Shown: positions 35,626 through 44,475, counted from the stretch's first letter. The stretch: 64,000 nt of DNA from Mycobacterium sp. 852002-10029_SCH5224772 (GCF_001667315.1 NZ_LZHT01000103.1:59674-123673); one strand, 5' to 3'. Notes: generated by a model not told the origin, from the letters alone. Numbers and translations are program-made.

Positions 35626-35655
35626 GGCCGCGCTGCGCTCCCGGCCGCGCTGCGC
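35626..35655. repeat. Short direct repeat, 13-bp unit
   Basis: GGCCGCGCTGCGC occurs twice, at 35626-35638 and 35643-35655, separated by four bases. It lies between the divergent fadE2 and DUF1348 genes, within 45 bp of the latter start, so it may affect the promoter or be a small mycobacterial intergenic repeat. Confidence 0.6.
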
Positions 35656-35660
35656 GCACG

Positions 35661-36140
35661 ATGGACGTCATGACCGACAGCTCGCAAGCCCGCCCCCCGT
35701 TCCCGCCGTTCACGCGGGAAACCGCGATCCAAAAGGTGCAGGCGGCGGAGGATGCCTGGAACACCCGAGATCCCGAGCGCGTCAGCCTGGCCTACACGGT
35801 CGATTCGCAGTGGCGAAACCGGGGCGAGCGCGTCGTGGGCCGCGACGAGATCGTGGCGTTTTTGACCCGCAAGTGGCAGCGCGAACTCGATTACGCGCTG
35901 CGCAAGGTTCTTTGGGACTTTCACGACAACCGGATCGCCGTGCGGTTCCAATACGAATGCCACGACCAGTCCGGCCAGTGGTACCGCAGTTATGGCAACG
36001 AGTTGTGGGAGTTCACCGAGTCGGGGCTGATGGCGCGCCGCGAAGCCAGCATCAACGACGTGCCGATCGACGAGTCGCAGCGACGCTACTTCGGCCCCCG
36101 CCCGTCGTCCGAACACGGCCACGACATCCCGCTCTGGTAG
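35661..36140 (+). CDS. DUF1348 (NTF2-fold) protein
   Basis: This protein of about 159 residues is a full DUF1348 domain: AAEDAWNTRDPERVSLAYTVDSQWRNRGERVVGRDEIVAFLTRKW, then FQYECHDQSGQWYRSYGNELWEF and a C-terminal RRYFGPRP. The fold is that of SnoaL-like proteins; the function is unknown. Two in-frame ATGs (35661 and 35670) are possible. It lies alone between fadE2 and the transhydrogenase operon; the 245 bp after it hold a palindrome and a tandem decamer but no gene. Confidence 0.87.
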   Translation: MDVMTDSSQARPPFPPFTRETAIQKVQAAEDAWNTRDPERVSLAYTVDSQWRNRGERVVGRDEIVAFLTRKWQRELDYALRKVLWDFHDNRIAVRFQYECHDQSGQWYRSYGNELWEFTESGLMARREASINDVPIDESQRRYFGPRPSSEHGHDIPLW

Positions 36141-36173
36141 CCCCTCTGACAGGCCGGGCGCAACAACGCGCTC

Positions 36174-36187
36174 TTGTGACGTCACAA
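36174..36187. promoter_or_regulatory. Perfect 14-bp palindrome upstream of pntAa
   Basis: TTGTGACGTCACAA is a perfect palindrome about 200 bp before the transhydrogenase operon and 34 bp after the DUF1348 gene. The arms TGTGA/TCACA recall Crp-type sites but the spacing is two bases rather than six, so another regulator is more likely. Confidence 0.45.
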
Positions 36188-36350
36188 CGCGGCAGGCGCT
36201 ACTGCATCGCGGTGCCGCGGCGAACCATCGACCCGGAGTCGATTGCCGACGGCCGGGGTATCCCGCTGTGGGCGATCACCCATCCATGGTGAAACCTGGT
36301 TAAGGTAGCGAAGCGCGCGGCCGAGCCGGCGCCACGCCCATCGGCAGGAC

Positions 36351-36370
36351 AGTACGGAAAAGTACGGAAA
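36351..36370. repeat. Tandem decamer before pntAa
   Basis: AGTACGGAAA is repeated head to tail, exactly twice, ending 15 bases before the pntAa start. It includes the GGAAA that could serve as a ribosome-binding site, so it may be a leader element or a repeat-length switch. Confidence 0.6.
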
Positions 36371-36385
36371 GTAGATGCACGCGCC

Positions 36386-37495
36386 ATGACAGATGCGCAG
36401 ACCAACGCGGTCAAGGTAGGAGTGGTCGCCGAGTCCGGGACCGACGAGCGGCGGGTCGCGCTGGTGCCGAAGGCGGTGGCGTCGCTGGTGGGCAGCGGCG
36501 TGGCGGTCGTGGTCGAGTCCGGCGCGGGTGAGCGGGCGCTGCTGCCCGACGCGCTCTACACCGAGGCCGGCGCCACCATCGGCGATGCGTGGGCCGCCGA
36601 GGTCGTGGTCAAGGTCGCGCCGCCGACCGCGGACGAGGTCGGCAAGCTACACAGCGGGCAGACGCTGATCGGCTTCCTCGCGCCACGCAATGCCGAGAAC
36701 TCGATCGGTGCTCTGAAGCAGGCGGGTGTGCAGGCGTTCGCGCTGGAGGCCATCCCGCGGATCTCGCGGGCGCAGGCCATGGATGCGTTGTCCTCGCAGG
36801 GCAACGTGTCCGGCTACAAGGCCGTCCTGCTGGCGGCCTCGGAGTCGACCCGGTTCTTCCCGATGCTGACGACGGCCGCCGGAACGGTCAAGCCGGCCAC
36901 GGTGCTGGTGCTCGGGGTCGGCGTGGCCGGGCTGCAGGCGCTGGCGACGGCCAAGCGGCTGGGTGCGCGCACCACCGGTTACGACGTGCGGCCCGAAGTC
37001 GCCGACCAGGTGCGCTCGGTGGGCGCGCAGTGGCTCGACATCGGTATTGACGCGGCCGGCGAGGGCGGGTATGCCCGGGAGCTGACCGACGAGGAACGCG
37101 CGCAGCAGCAGCAGGCACTGGAAAAGGCCATCAGCGGCTTCGACGTCGTGATCACCACGGCGCTGGTACCGGGCCGCCCGGCGCCGCGGCTGGTGACCGC
37201 CGCGGCGGTGGAGGCGATGAAGCCCGGGAGCGTGGTGGTGGATCTGGCCGGGGAGACCGGCGGCAACTGCGAGCTCACCGAACCCGGCAAGACGGTCGTC
37301 AAGCACGACGTCACGATCGCCTCGCCGTTGAACCTGCCGGCGACGATGCCCGAGCACGCCTCCGAGCTCTACAGCAAGAACATCACCGCGCTGCTGGACC
37401 TGTTGCTCACCGACGGCAAGCTGGCGCCGGATTTCGACGACGAGGTCGTCGCCGAGTCGTGTGTGACCCGCGACCATGCACAGAAGGATTCCTAG
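36386..37495 (+). CDS. pntAa: NAD(P) transhydrogenase subunit alpha part 1
   Basis: This 369-residue protein is the NAD(H)-binding, peripheral domain I of the proton-translocating transhydrogenase, with KVGVVAESGTDERRVALVP at the N-terminus, the Rossmann loop VLVLGVGVAGLQALATAKRL, and GYDVRPEVADQV. The enzyme uses the proton gradient to reduce NADP+ with NADH. The stop and the next start are contiguous. Order pntAa-pntAb-pntB matches Rv0155-Rv0157. Confidence 0.95.
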   Translation: MTDAQTNAVKVGVVAESGTDERRVALVPKAVASLVGSGVAVVVESGAGERALLPDALYTEAGATIGDAWAAEVVVKVAPPTADEVGKLHSGQTLIGFLAPRNAENSIGALKQAGVQAFALEAIPRISRAQAMDALSSQGNVSGYKAVLLAASESTRFFPMLTTAAGTVKPATVLVLGVGVAGLQALATAKRLGARTTGYDVRPEVADQVRSVGAQWLDIGIDAAGEGGYARELTDEERAQQQQALEKAISGFDVVITTALVPGRPAPRLVTAAAVEAMKPGSVVVDLAGETGGNCELTEPGKTVVKHDVTIASPLNLPATMPEHASELYSKNITALLDLLLTDGKLAPDFDDEVVAESCVTRDHAQKDS

Positions 37496-37843
37496 ATGTA
37501 CGACGAACTGTTGGCCAACGTGGCGATCCTGGTGCTGTCCGGGTTCGTCGGCTTCGCGGTCATCTCCAAGGTGCCCAACACGCTGCACACGCCGCTGATG
37601 TCGGGCACCAACGCCATTCACGGGATCGTGGTGCTGGGCGCGCTGGTGGTGTTCGGCTCGGTCGAGCACCCCTCGCTGGCGGTGCAGATCATCCTGTTCG
37701 TCGCGGTGGTGTTCGGCACCTTGAACGTCATCGGCGGGTTCATCGTCACCGACCGGATGCTGGGCATGTTCAAGGGCAAGAAGAAACCGGTCGCCGCCGG
37801 AACATCGGGTGCCGCCGCGAGTGAGGAGCCGGCCGCCAAATGA
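37496..37843 (+). CDS. pntAb: NAD(P) transhydrogenase subunit alpha part 2
   Basis: This 115-residue membrane protein supplies three transmembrane helices of the transhydrogenase proton channel (about residues 7-24, 39-56 and 63-83), including SGTNAIHGIVVLGALVVFGS between helices. Its stop overlaps the pntB start by four bases (ATGA), and its ATG follows the pntAa stop directly, so all three subunits are coupled. Confidence 0.95.
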   Translation: MYDELLANVAILVLSGFVGFAVISKVPNTLHTPLMSGTNAIHGIVVLGALVVFGSVEHPSLAVQIILFVAVVFGTLNVIGGFIVTDRMLGMFKGKKKPVAAGTSGAAASEEPAAK

Positions 37844-39264
37844 ACTACTTGGTAATCGGCCTCTACATCATTTCTTTCGCCCTCTTCATCTACGGCCTGA
37901 TGGGCCTGACCGGGCCCAAAACGGCGGTGCGGGGCAACCTGATCGCCGCGGTGGGGATGGCCATCGCGGTGGCGGCGACCCTGGTCAAGATCCGCCACAC
38001 CGACCAATGGGTGCTGATCATCGCGGGTCTGGTGGTGGGCGTCGTGCTCGGTGTCCCGCCGGCGCGCTACACCAAGATGACGGCCATGCCGCAGCTGGTG
38101 GCGTTCTTCAACGGCGTCGGCGGTGGCACGGTCGCGCTGATCGCGCTGTCGGAATTCATTGAGACCGACGGGTTTTCGGCCTTCCAGCACGGGGAGTCGC
38201 CGACCGTGCACATCGTGGTGGCGTCGTTGTTCGCGGCGATCATCGGGTCGATCTCGTTCTGGGGTTCGACCATCGCGTTCGGCAAGCTGCAGGAGATCAT
38301 CTCGGGCGCACCGATCGGATTCGGGCGGGCCCAACAGCCGGTCAACCTGCTGCTGCTGGCCGCCGCCGTCGTCGCCGCCGTCGTGATCGGCGTCCACGCC
38401 CATCCCGGCACCGGCGGGGCCCCGCTGTGGTGGATGATCGGGCTGCTCGCCGCGGCCGGCGTGCTGGGTCTGATGGTGGTGCTGCCCATCGGTGGCGCCG
38501 ACATGCCGGTGGTCATCTCGCTGCTCAACGCGATGACCGGGCTGTCGGCCGCCGCGGCGGGTCTGGCGTTGAACAACACCGCGATGATCGTGGCGGGCAT
38601 GATCGTCGGCGCGTCCGGCTCGATCCTGACCAACCTGATGGCCAAGGCGATGAACCGCTCGATCCCGGCGATCGTCGCGGGCGGCTTCGGCGGTGGCGGG
38701 ATCGCCCCGAGCGGCGACGCCGGGGGAGACAAGACGGTCAAGGCCACCTCGGCCGCGGACGCCGCGATCCAGATGGCCTACGCCAACCAGGTGATCGTGG
38801 TGCCGGGCTATGGCCTGGCCGTCGCGCAGGCGCAGCATGCCGTGAAGGACATGGCGGCCCTGCTGGAAGACAAAGGCGTGGAGGTCAAGTACGCCATCCA
38901 CCCGGTCGCCGGCCGGATGCCCGGGCACATGAACGTGTTGCTGGCCGAGGCCGAGGTCGACTACGACGCCATGAAGGACATGGACGACATCAACGACGAG
39001 TTCGCGCGCACCGACGTCGCGATCGTCATCGGCGCCAACGACGTCACCAACCCGGCGGCCCGCAACGACGCGTCCAGCCCGATCTATGGCATGCCGATCC
39101 TCAACGTGGACAAGGCCAGGTCGGTGATCGTGCTGAAGCGGTCGATGAACTCCGGGTTCGCGGGCATCGACAACCCGCTGTTCTACGGAGAGGGCACCAG
39201 CATGCTGTTCGGCGACGCGAAGAAATCGGTGACCGCAGTCGCCGAGGAGCTCAAGGCGTTGTAG
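37840..39264 (+). CDS. pntB: NAD(P) transhydrogenase subunit beta
   Basis: This 474-residue protein has about nine transmembrane helices (residues 1-265) and a C-terminal NADP(H)-binding domain III with VIVVPGYGLAVAQAQHAVKDMA, HPVAGRMPGHMNVLLAEA and VIGANDVTNPAAR. It completes the transhydrogenase. Start ATG at 37840 overlaps the pntAb stop. The product NADPH would serve the many reductases and mycolate synthesis. Confidence 0.95.
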   Translation: MNYLVIGLYIISFALFIYGLMGLTGPKTAVRGNLIAAVGMAIAVAATLVKIRHTDQWVLIIAGLVVGVVLGVPPARYTKMTAMPQLVAFFNGVGGGTVALIALSEFIETDGFSAFQHGESPTVHIVVASLFAAIIGSISFWGSTIAFGKLQEIISGAPIGFGRAQQPVNLLLLAAAVVAAVVIGVHAHPGTGGAPLWWMIGLLAAAGVLGLMVVLPIGGADMPVVISLLNAMTGLSAAAAGLALNNTAMIVAGMIVGASGSILTNLMAKAMNRSIPAIVAGGFGGGGIAPSGDAGGDKTVKATSAADAAIQMAYANQVIVVPGYGLAVAQAQHAVKDMAALLEDKGVEVKYAIHPVAGRMPGHMNVLLAEAEVDYDAMKDMDDINDEFARTDVAIVIGANDVTNPAARNDASSPIYGMPILNVDKARSVIVLKRSMNSGFAGIDNPLFYGEGTSMLFGDAKKSVTAVAEELKAL

Positions 39265-39327
39265 CCATCGTGGTGATCGCAAGCGCAGCGGAGCTGGGCG
39301 CGGCGGGTCACCACGAAAAAGATGGGG

Positions 39328-39453
39328 TCAGACGGGCGGGTAGGCCGGCGGCGGGTATCCGTTGCCGTCCGTGACACCGCGCAAACCCCAGGTGAGGTAC
39401 CGCATGAAGAACTCGATCTCGTCGCTTCCGTCGTAATCCGGACTCGGATCCAT
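39328..39453 (-). CDS. Small protein, 41 residues, Rv0157A-like
   Basis: This short frame reads MDPSPDYDGSDEIEFFMRYL and ends in a Pro-rich GYPPPAYPPV. A GAGGTGGG ribosome-binding site precedes the ATG. M. tuberculosis has a small annotated gene, Rv0157A, at this same place between pntB and the TetR gene, which supports it as real. The centre is aromatic and acidic, the end resembles short proline-rich binding tails. It is convergent with pntB. Function unknown. Confidence 0.7.
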   Translation of the reverse strand: MDPSPDYDGSDEIEFFMRYLTWGLRGVTDGNGYPPPAYPPV

Positions 39454-39531
39454 CGGTCCCACCTCTCGAATCTCGTTCGATGAGGAGTCTAGTCGCATGC
39501 CCGTCGACGTGACACCCGGCGTTTTTGCTTA

Positions 39532-39547
39532 AACTGTCCAACCAGTT
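39532..39547. promoter_or_regulatory. Candidate operator before the Rv0158-like TetR
   Basis: AACTGTCCAACCAGTT has perfect AACTG/CAGTT arms with a six-base centre, 63 bp before the TetR start. Its position in the gap between the small Rv0157A-like gene and the TetR gene fits autoregulation. Confidence 0.55.
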
Positions 39548-39610
39548 GATTGATAGTTATTCTTGGCCGAAGCGGGCCTGGCCTGCCCGGACCGACGATA
39601 GTGAGAACAG

Positions 39611-40246
39611 ATGCCCACCGACAGCATCACGCCCAATGGGCAAACGCGGCGCGAAGAGCTGCTGGCCGTCGCCACCAAGCTGTTCGCGGCGCGGGGCTAT
39701 CACGGCACCCGGATGGATGATGTGGCCGACGTGATCGGCCTGAACAAGGCGACCGTCTATCACTATTACGCCAGCAAGTCGCTGATTCTGTTCGACATCT
39801 ACCGGCAGGCCGCCGAGGGCACGTTGGCCGCCGTGCACGACGATCCGTCCTGGACGGCGCGCGAGGCGCTCTACCAGTACACCGTCCGCTTGCTCACCGG
39901 CATCGCCAGCGATCCCGAGCGCGCCGCGGTGTACTTCCAGGAGCAGCCCTACATCGCCGAGTGGTTCACCAGCGAGCAGGTCGCCGAGGTGCGCGAGAAG
40001 GAAGCGCAGGTCTACCACCACGTGCACGGCCTGATCGACCGCGGCATCGCCAGCGGCGAGTTCTACCAGTGCGACTCGCACGTGCTGGCGCTGGGCTACA
40101 TCGGCATGACGCTGGGCAGCTACCGCTGGCTGCGGCCGAGCGGACGACGCTCGGCCAAGGAGATCGCCGCCGAGTTCAGCACCGCGCTGCTGCGCGGACT
40201 GATCCGCGACGAGGGGATCCGCACGACGTCGCCGCTCGGACCCTAG
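39611..40246 (+). CDS. TetR-family regulator, Rv0158 orthologue
   Basis: This 211-residue protein has the TetR DNA-binding domain at about residues 15-60 (YHGTRMDDVADVIGLNKATVYHYYASK) and a C-terminal domain of the kind found in KstR2-like regulators of lipid catabolism. Position after pntB matches Rv0158. Its stop interlocks with the stop of the convergent hydrolase gene (CTAG). Ligand unknown, perhaps an acyl-CoA. Confidence 0.9.
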   Translation: MPTDSITPNGQTRREELLAVATKLFAARGYHGTRMDDVADVIGLNKATVYHYYASKSLILFDIYRQAAEGTLAAVHDDPSWTAREALYQYTVRLLTGIASDPERAAVYFQEQPYIAEWFTSEQVAEVREKEAQVYHHVHGLIDRGIASGEFYQCDSHVLALGYIGMTLGSYRWLRPSGRRSAKEIAAEFSTALLRGLIRDEGIRTTSPLGP

Positions 40247-41142
40247 GAGCCCGCACCCTTCAGGTGCTTGTCGAGGAAGCCGAGCTGGTCGGTGACCGCA
40301 CGCTCGAACGCGTCGTCGACGTAGATCGCGAAATGACCCTCGGGATACAGCTTGACCTCACCGCGCGGCGCTTTTGCCGCGTGGCGCAGCGTGGCCGCCG
40401 CGGGAGCCACCGAGTCAGCCTCGCACACGCAGAACAGGATCGGGCAGGAGATCTTCGGCGTCAGGCGTCCCGGGCGATAGGTGAAGACCTGCAACGCGAT
40501 TCGCGCGGCGACCTCGTTGCGTAAGTCAACCCCGTCGGGCACCAGGCGCAGGTAGCCCGCATACGCGTCGGGTGTGTTCATCAACGCGACCTCGCCGGGC
40601 GGGCCCGCCGTGGCGACCATCACCGGCGGCCTGCCCCGCTTACTCGCGAGCACGTCGCGCACCGCCCGCGCGGTGATGCGCGCGGTGATCGACGGGTTGG
40701 TGACGGTGCGTGCCGACGCTATGCCGTCGGTGAAGGGGCACTGGGCCACGGCCGCGGCGATGCCCGGCAGCCGCGCCGCCGTCGCGATCACATGCCCGCC
40801 GCCAAACGAGGTGCCCCACAATGCGATTCGGTCGGGGTCGACCCCCGGGATAGTGCGGGCGTATTCGACGGCCGACGCCCAGTCGGCGAGTTGCATGCCG
40901 ACGTCGAGGACCTGACGCGGCCGGCCCGCGCTGTCACCGAAATTGCGGTAGTCGAACACCAGGCAGGCGTAGCCGGCCGCACTGAAGCGTTCGGCGTACG
41001 CGTCCAGCCGCATCGTTCGCACCGCGCCCAGGCCGTGCGCCATCACCAGCAGCGGCGCGGGCCGACCGCCCGGCGGCCGGTAGAGCCAGGCGCTGATCAG
41101 GTCGTCGCCCGACGGGAACTGAATGTCTTCGCGTGGTGTCAT
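40243..41142 (-). CDS. Alpha/beta hydrolase
   Basis: This 299-residue alpha/beta hydrolase has the oxyanion HGLGAVRTMRLDAYAERF, the nucleophile elbow GTSFGGGHV (Ser) near residue 115 and a C-terminal His in YPEGHFAIY, with FCVCEADSVAP providing the acidic residue. It resembles dienelactone hydrolase and acetyl-xylan-esterase-like proteins; the substrate is unknown. The ATG at 41142 was chosen because the longer frame runs into the next promoter. Confidence 0.87.
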   Translation of the reverse strand: MTPREDIQFPSGDDLISAWLYRPPGGRPAPLLVMAHGLGAVRTMRLDAYAERFSAAGYACLVFDYRNFGDSAGRPRQVLDVGMQLADWASAVEYARTIPGVDPDRIALWGTSFGGGHVIATAARLPGIAAAVAQCPFTDGIASARTVTNPSITARITARAVRDVLASKRGRPPVMVATAGPPGEVALMNTPDAYAGYLRLVPDGVDLRNEVAARIALQVFTYRPGRLTPKISCPILFCVCEADSVAPAAATLRHAAKAPRGEVKLYPEGHFAIYVDDAFERAVTDQLGFLDKHLKGAGS

Positions 41143-41226
41143 CAGCGATTGATTCTGCCCCCGCCGGTCACGGCCAGTCCGGCAGGTATGCGCGCCCAAA
41201 TTAATGGACTAGTGTCTAGAAAAGTT

Positions 41227-41238
41227 TTGAGCGCTCAA
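41227..41238. promoter_or_regulatory. Perfect 12-bp palindrome before the 41254 gene
   Basis: TTGAGCGCTCAA is a perfect palindrome 15 bp before the start codon at 41254. Just upstream, CTAG-TGT-CTAG (41209-41219) forms a second inverted repeat. One or both may bind a regulator of the three-gene catabolic set that follows. Confidence 0.5.
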
Positions 41239-41253
41239 CGGACGGAGACTGTC

Positions 41254-42354
41254 ATGGCGATCCGCGTCGCGCACGTCGGTACCGGAAATGTCGGTGGGCT
41301 GGCCCTGGCCGAACTGATCACCAACCCGCAGTTCGAACTGACCGGGGTATGCGTCTCCACCCCGGAGAAGGTGGGCAAGGACGCGGGCGAACTGTGCGGC
41401 GTCGGCCTGGACGCCGGAGTGGTCACCGGCGTCGCGGCCGTCGCTGACCTGGACGCCATCATCGCCGCCAAGCCCGAGTGCGTCGTCTACTGCGCGATGG
41501 GCGACACCCGGCTGCCCGAGGCGATGGCCGATGTCATGCGCATCCTGGCCGCCGGCATCAACGTCGTCGGGTCCTCGCCGGGGCTGCTGCAGTTCCCGTG
41601 GGGTGTGATGCCCGACAAGTACATCGCCCGCGTAGAAGACACTGCCCGCCAAGGTAATTCGAGCATCTTCATCAGCGGTGTCGACCCGGGATTCGCCAAC
41701 GACCTGATCCCGTTCGCGCTCGCCGGGACGTGTCAGCGCATCGAGCAGGTGCGCTGCATGGAGATTCACGACTACGCGTCGTACAGCGGGACCGAGGTCA
41801 TGGACTACATGGGATTCGCCAAGCCCATGGACGAAATCCCGATGCTGCTGCAGCCGGGAATCCTCAGCATCGCCTGGGGAACCGCCATCCGTCAGCTGGC
41901 CGCCGGCCTGGGCATCGAGGTCGACGAGATCACCGAGTCCTACCAGCGCGAGCCCGCACCCGAGGATTTCGACATCGCGGTCGGCCGCGTCGCCAAGGGC
42001 ACCGTCGCCGTGCTGCAGTTCGAGATCCGCGGCATGGTCAAGGGCCACCCCGCCATCGTCATCGAGCACGTCACCCGCCTGCGGCCCGACCTGCGGCCCG
42101 ACCTGCCCCAGCCCGCCGCGGGCGACGGCTCCTACCGCGTCGAGATCACCGGCGAGCCCTCCTATGCGGTCGACATCATTCCGAGTAGCCGCAAGGGCGA
42201 CCACAACCACGCCGCGATCGCCGGCGCCGCGGGTCGCGTCGTCAACGCCATCCCGGCGGTGATCGCGGCGCCGCCCGGCATCCGGACCACGCTCGACCTG
42301 CCGCTGGTCACCGGAAGAGGCCTTTACGCACCAAGCACTTTGGTGACCACTTAA
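41254..42354 (+). CDS. Dihydrodipicolinate-reductase-like NADP-binding protein
   Basis: This 366-residue protein begins with a Rossmann loop (VAHVGTGNVGGLALAELI) and keeps the DapB-like layout, as in 2,4-diaminopentanoate dehydrogenase and other NAD(P)H-dependent amine or carbonyl reductases. SGVDPGFANDLIPFAL is characteristic of the group in mycobacteria. The genuine lysine-pathway dapB should be elsewhere, so this is a catabolic relative. Start ATG 41254 follows GGACGGAG. It is 17 bp before the SDR gene. Confidence 0.8.
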   Translation: MAIRVAHVGTGNVGGLALAELITNPQFELTGVCVSTPEKVGKDAGELCGVGLDAGVVTGVAAVADLDAIIAAKPECVVYCAMGDTRLPEAMADVMRILAAGINVVGSSPGLLQFPWGVMPDKYIARVEDTARQGNSSIFISGVDPGFANDLIPFALAGTCQRIEQVRCMEIHDYASYSGTEVMDYMGFAKPMDEIPMLLQPGILSIAWGTAIRQLAAGLGIEVDEITESYQREPAPEDFDIAVGRVAKGTVAVLQFEIRGMVKGHPAIVIEHVTRLRPDLRPDLPQPAAGDGSYRVEITGEPSYAVDIIPSSRKGDHNHAAIAGAAGRVVNAIPAVIAAPPGIRTTLDLPLVTGRGLYAPSTLVTT

Positions 42355-42371
42355 ATCGAAAGGAGACCCAG

Positions 42372-43112
42372 GTGGGTCGAGTAGACGGCAAAGTTGCGCT
42401 CATCAGTGGCGGTGCGCGCGGGATGGGCGCCGAGCACGCGCGGTTGCTGGCGTCCGAGGGCGCCAAGGTGGTGATCGGCGATATCCTCGACGACGAGGGC
42501 AAAGCGGTGGCTGCCGAGATCGGTGACGCGGTGCGCTACGTGCACCTCGACGTCACCCAGCCCGACCAGTGGGACGCCGCCGTGCAGACCGCCATCGGCG
42601 AATTCGGCAAGCTCAACGTGTTGGTCAACAACGCCGGGACCGTCGCGCTCGGCCCGCTGAAGAGCTTCGATCTTGCCAAGTGGCAGAAGGTGATTGACGT
42701 CAACCTGACGGGGACGTTCCTGGGCATGCGGGTGGCCGTCGAGCCGATGATCGCGGCCGGGGGCGGCTCGATCATCAACGTGTCGTCCATCGAGGGCCTG
42801 CGCGGCGCGCCGATGGTGCACCCATACGTCGCCTCCAAGTGGGCGGTGCGCGGCCTGGCCAAGTCCGCGGCGTTGGAGTTGGCACCGCACAACATTCGCG
42901 TCAACTCCGTGCACCCCGGCTTCATCCGCACCCCGATGACCAAACACCTGCCCGACGACATGGTCACCATCCCGCTCGGCCGCCCGGCCGAGTCGCGGGA
43001 GGTCTCAACCTTCATCCTGTTCCTGGCCAGCGACGAGTCGTCCTACTCCACCGGCAGCGAGTTCATCATGGACGGCGGCCTGGTCACCGACGTGCCGCAC
43101 AAGCAGTTCTAG
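42372..43112 (+). CDS. SDR, 3-alpha/20-beta-hydroxysteroid dehydrogenase-like (FabG3-like)
   Basis: This 246-residue classical SDR closely resembles M. tuberculosis FabG3 (Rv2002): SGGARGMGAEHARLLASEGAKVVIGDI, RYVHLDVTQPDQW, NVSSIEGLRGAPMVHPYVASKWAVRGL with the catalytic Ser/Tyr/Lys, and a last DESSYSTGSEFIMDGG. It should interconvert a hydroxyl and a keto group on a steroid-like or other hydrophobic molecule with NAD(H). The start is GTG with AAAGGAGA. It is in the same operon as the gene before. Confidence 0.9.
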   Translation: MGRVDGKVALISGGARGMGAEHARLLASEGAKVVIGDILDDEGKAVAAEIGDAVRYVHLDVTQPDQWDAAVQTAIGEFGKLNVLVNNAGTVALGPLKSFDLAKWQKVIDVNLTGTFLGMRVAVEPMIAAGGGSIINVSSIEGLRGAPMVHPYVASKWAVRGLAKSAALELAPHNIRVNSVHPGFIRTPMTKHLPDDMVTIPLGRPAESREVSTFILFLASDESSYSTGSEFIMDGGLVTDVPHKQF

Positions 43113-43134
43113 AGCGGGTGCTATAACCGCGAGC

Positions 43135-44475
43135 ATGCTGCGCAGTCTGGCGAGCCTGGTCGGACCGAACCACGTCGTCACCGACCCCGACGTGCTCGCG
43201 GCGCGCGGCGTCGACCACACCGGCCGTTACCGCGGGCGGGCGAGCGCGCTGGTGCGACCGGCCTCGGCCGAGCAGGTCGCCGAGGTGCTGCGGGTGTGCC
43301 GCGACGCCGGCGCGCATGTGACGGTGCAGGGCGGCCGGACCTCGCTGGTGGCCGGCACCGTCCCCGAACACGACGACGTGTTGTTGTCCACCGAACGGCT
43401 CCACGCCGTCGGGGACGTCGACACCGTCGAGAGCCGCATCGAGGTCGGCGCCGGAGCCACCCTGGCCGCGGTGCAACAGGCCGCGGCCGCGGCCGGTCTG
43501 GTGTTCGGCGTGGACCTGTCCGCCCGCGACACGGCGACCGTCGGCGGCATGGCCTCGACCAACGCCGGCGGCCTGCGCACCGTCCGGTACGGCAACATGG
43601 GCGAGCAGGTGATCGGCGTGCAGGTTGCGCTGCCCGACGGCTCGCTGCTGCGTCGGCACAGCCGGGTGCGCCGCGACAACACCGGCTACGACCTCCCGGC
43701 GCTGTTCGTGGGCGCCGAGGGCACGCTCGGCGTCATCACCGGGCTGGACCTGCGGCTGCATGCCATCCCCCCGCACCGGGTGACGGCCATCTGCGGGCTC
43801 GCCGACCTCGAGGCGCTGGTGGCCGCCGGCCGCATCTTCCGCGACGTGGATGGCATCGCGGCCCTGGAATTGATCGACGGCCGGGCGGCCGCGCTGACCC
43901 GCGAGCATCGCGGCGTGGGCGCGCCGGTCACCGGGGACTGGCTACTGCTGGTGGAGTTGGCCGCCGACCATGACCAGACCGAGCGCCTCGCCGAACTGCT
44001 CGAGAACGTGCCCATGTGCGGTGAACCGGCGGTGGGCGTGGATCTTGCTGCGCAGCAACGGTTGTGGCAGCTGCGCGAATCACTCGCCGACGTGCTCGGC
44101 GTATACGGGCCGCCGCTGAAGTTCGACGTGTCGCTGCCGCTGTCGGCGATCGGCGAATTCGAAAGTCACGCAGTCGAATTGGTGCACACGCACGCCCCCG
44201 GGGCGCTGCCGGTGCTGTTCGGCCACATCGGCGAGGGCAACCTGCACCTGAACGTGTTGCGTTGCCCGGGCGAGCAAGAGCAGCACCTCTACGGGCCGAT
44301 GATGGAACTCATCGCGCGATCCGGCGGCAACGTCAGCTCCGAACACGGCGTCGGCAGTCGCAAGCGGCCCTACCTCGGCATGTCGCGCGAGCCCGCCGAC
44401 ATCGCCGCGATGCGGACGCTCAAGGCCGCGCTGGACCCGACGGGCTATTTGAACGCCGCGGTGTTGTTCGACTAG
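43135..44475 (+). CDS. FAD-linked oxidase, GlcD/D-lactate dehydrogenase type, Rv0161 orthologue
   Basis: This 446-residue protein has a PCMH-type FAD domain (TVQGGRTSLVAGTVPEHDDV, TVGGMASTNAGGLRTVRYGNMGEQV, AEGTLGVITGLDL) and a C-terminal oxidase domain with FGHIGEGNLHLN and SSEHGVGSRK. It oxidises a 2-hydroxy acid with FAD. The position matches Rv0161. Its stop interlocks with that of the convergent TetR gene (CTAG at 44472-44475). It is the last conserved gene before the large insertion. Confidence 0.92.
   Translation: MLRSLASLVGPNHVVTDPDVLAARGVDHTGRYRGRASALVRPASAEQVAEVLRVCRDAGAHVTVQGGRTSLVAGTVPEHDDVLLSTERLHAVGDVDTVESRIEVGAGATLAAVQQAAAAAGLVFGVDLSARDTATVGGMASTNAGGLRTVRYGNMGEQVIGVQVALPDGSLLRRHSRVRRDNTGYDLPALFVGAEGTLGVITGLDLRLHAIPPHRVTAICGLADLEALVAAGRIFRDVDGIAALELIDGRAAALTREHRGVGAPVTGDWLLLVELAADHDQTERLAELLENVPMCGEPAVGVDLAAQQRLWQLRESLADVLGVYGPPLKFDVSLPLSAIGEFESHAVELVHTHAPGALPVLFGHIGEGNLHLNVLRCPGEQEQHLYGPMMELIARSGGNVSSEHGVGSRKRPYLGMSREPADIAAMRTLKAALDPTGYLNAAVLFD

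Noticed and set aside
35529..36185. Open frame extending fadE2 upstream by about 220 residues
   Set aside because: It lies antisense to the DUF1348 gene, and the acyl-CoA dehydrogenase homology starts only at 35528.
37618..39282. Long open frame antisense to pntB
   Set aside because: Mirror of the pntB codon pattern; no motif, no ribosome-binding site.
41211..41217. AGTGTCT similar to the right arm of the regulon element
   Set aside because: No TTTAC at the right distance; the last base differs. Treated as part of a local CTAG-TGT-CTAG repeat.
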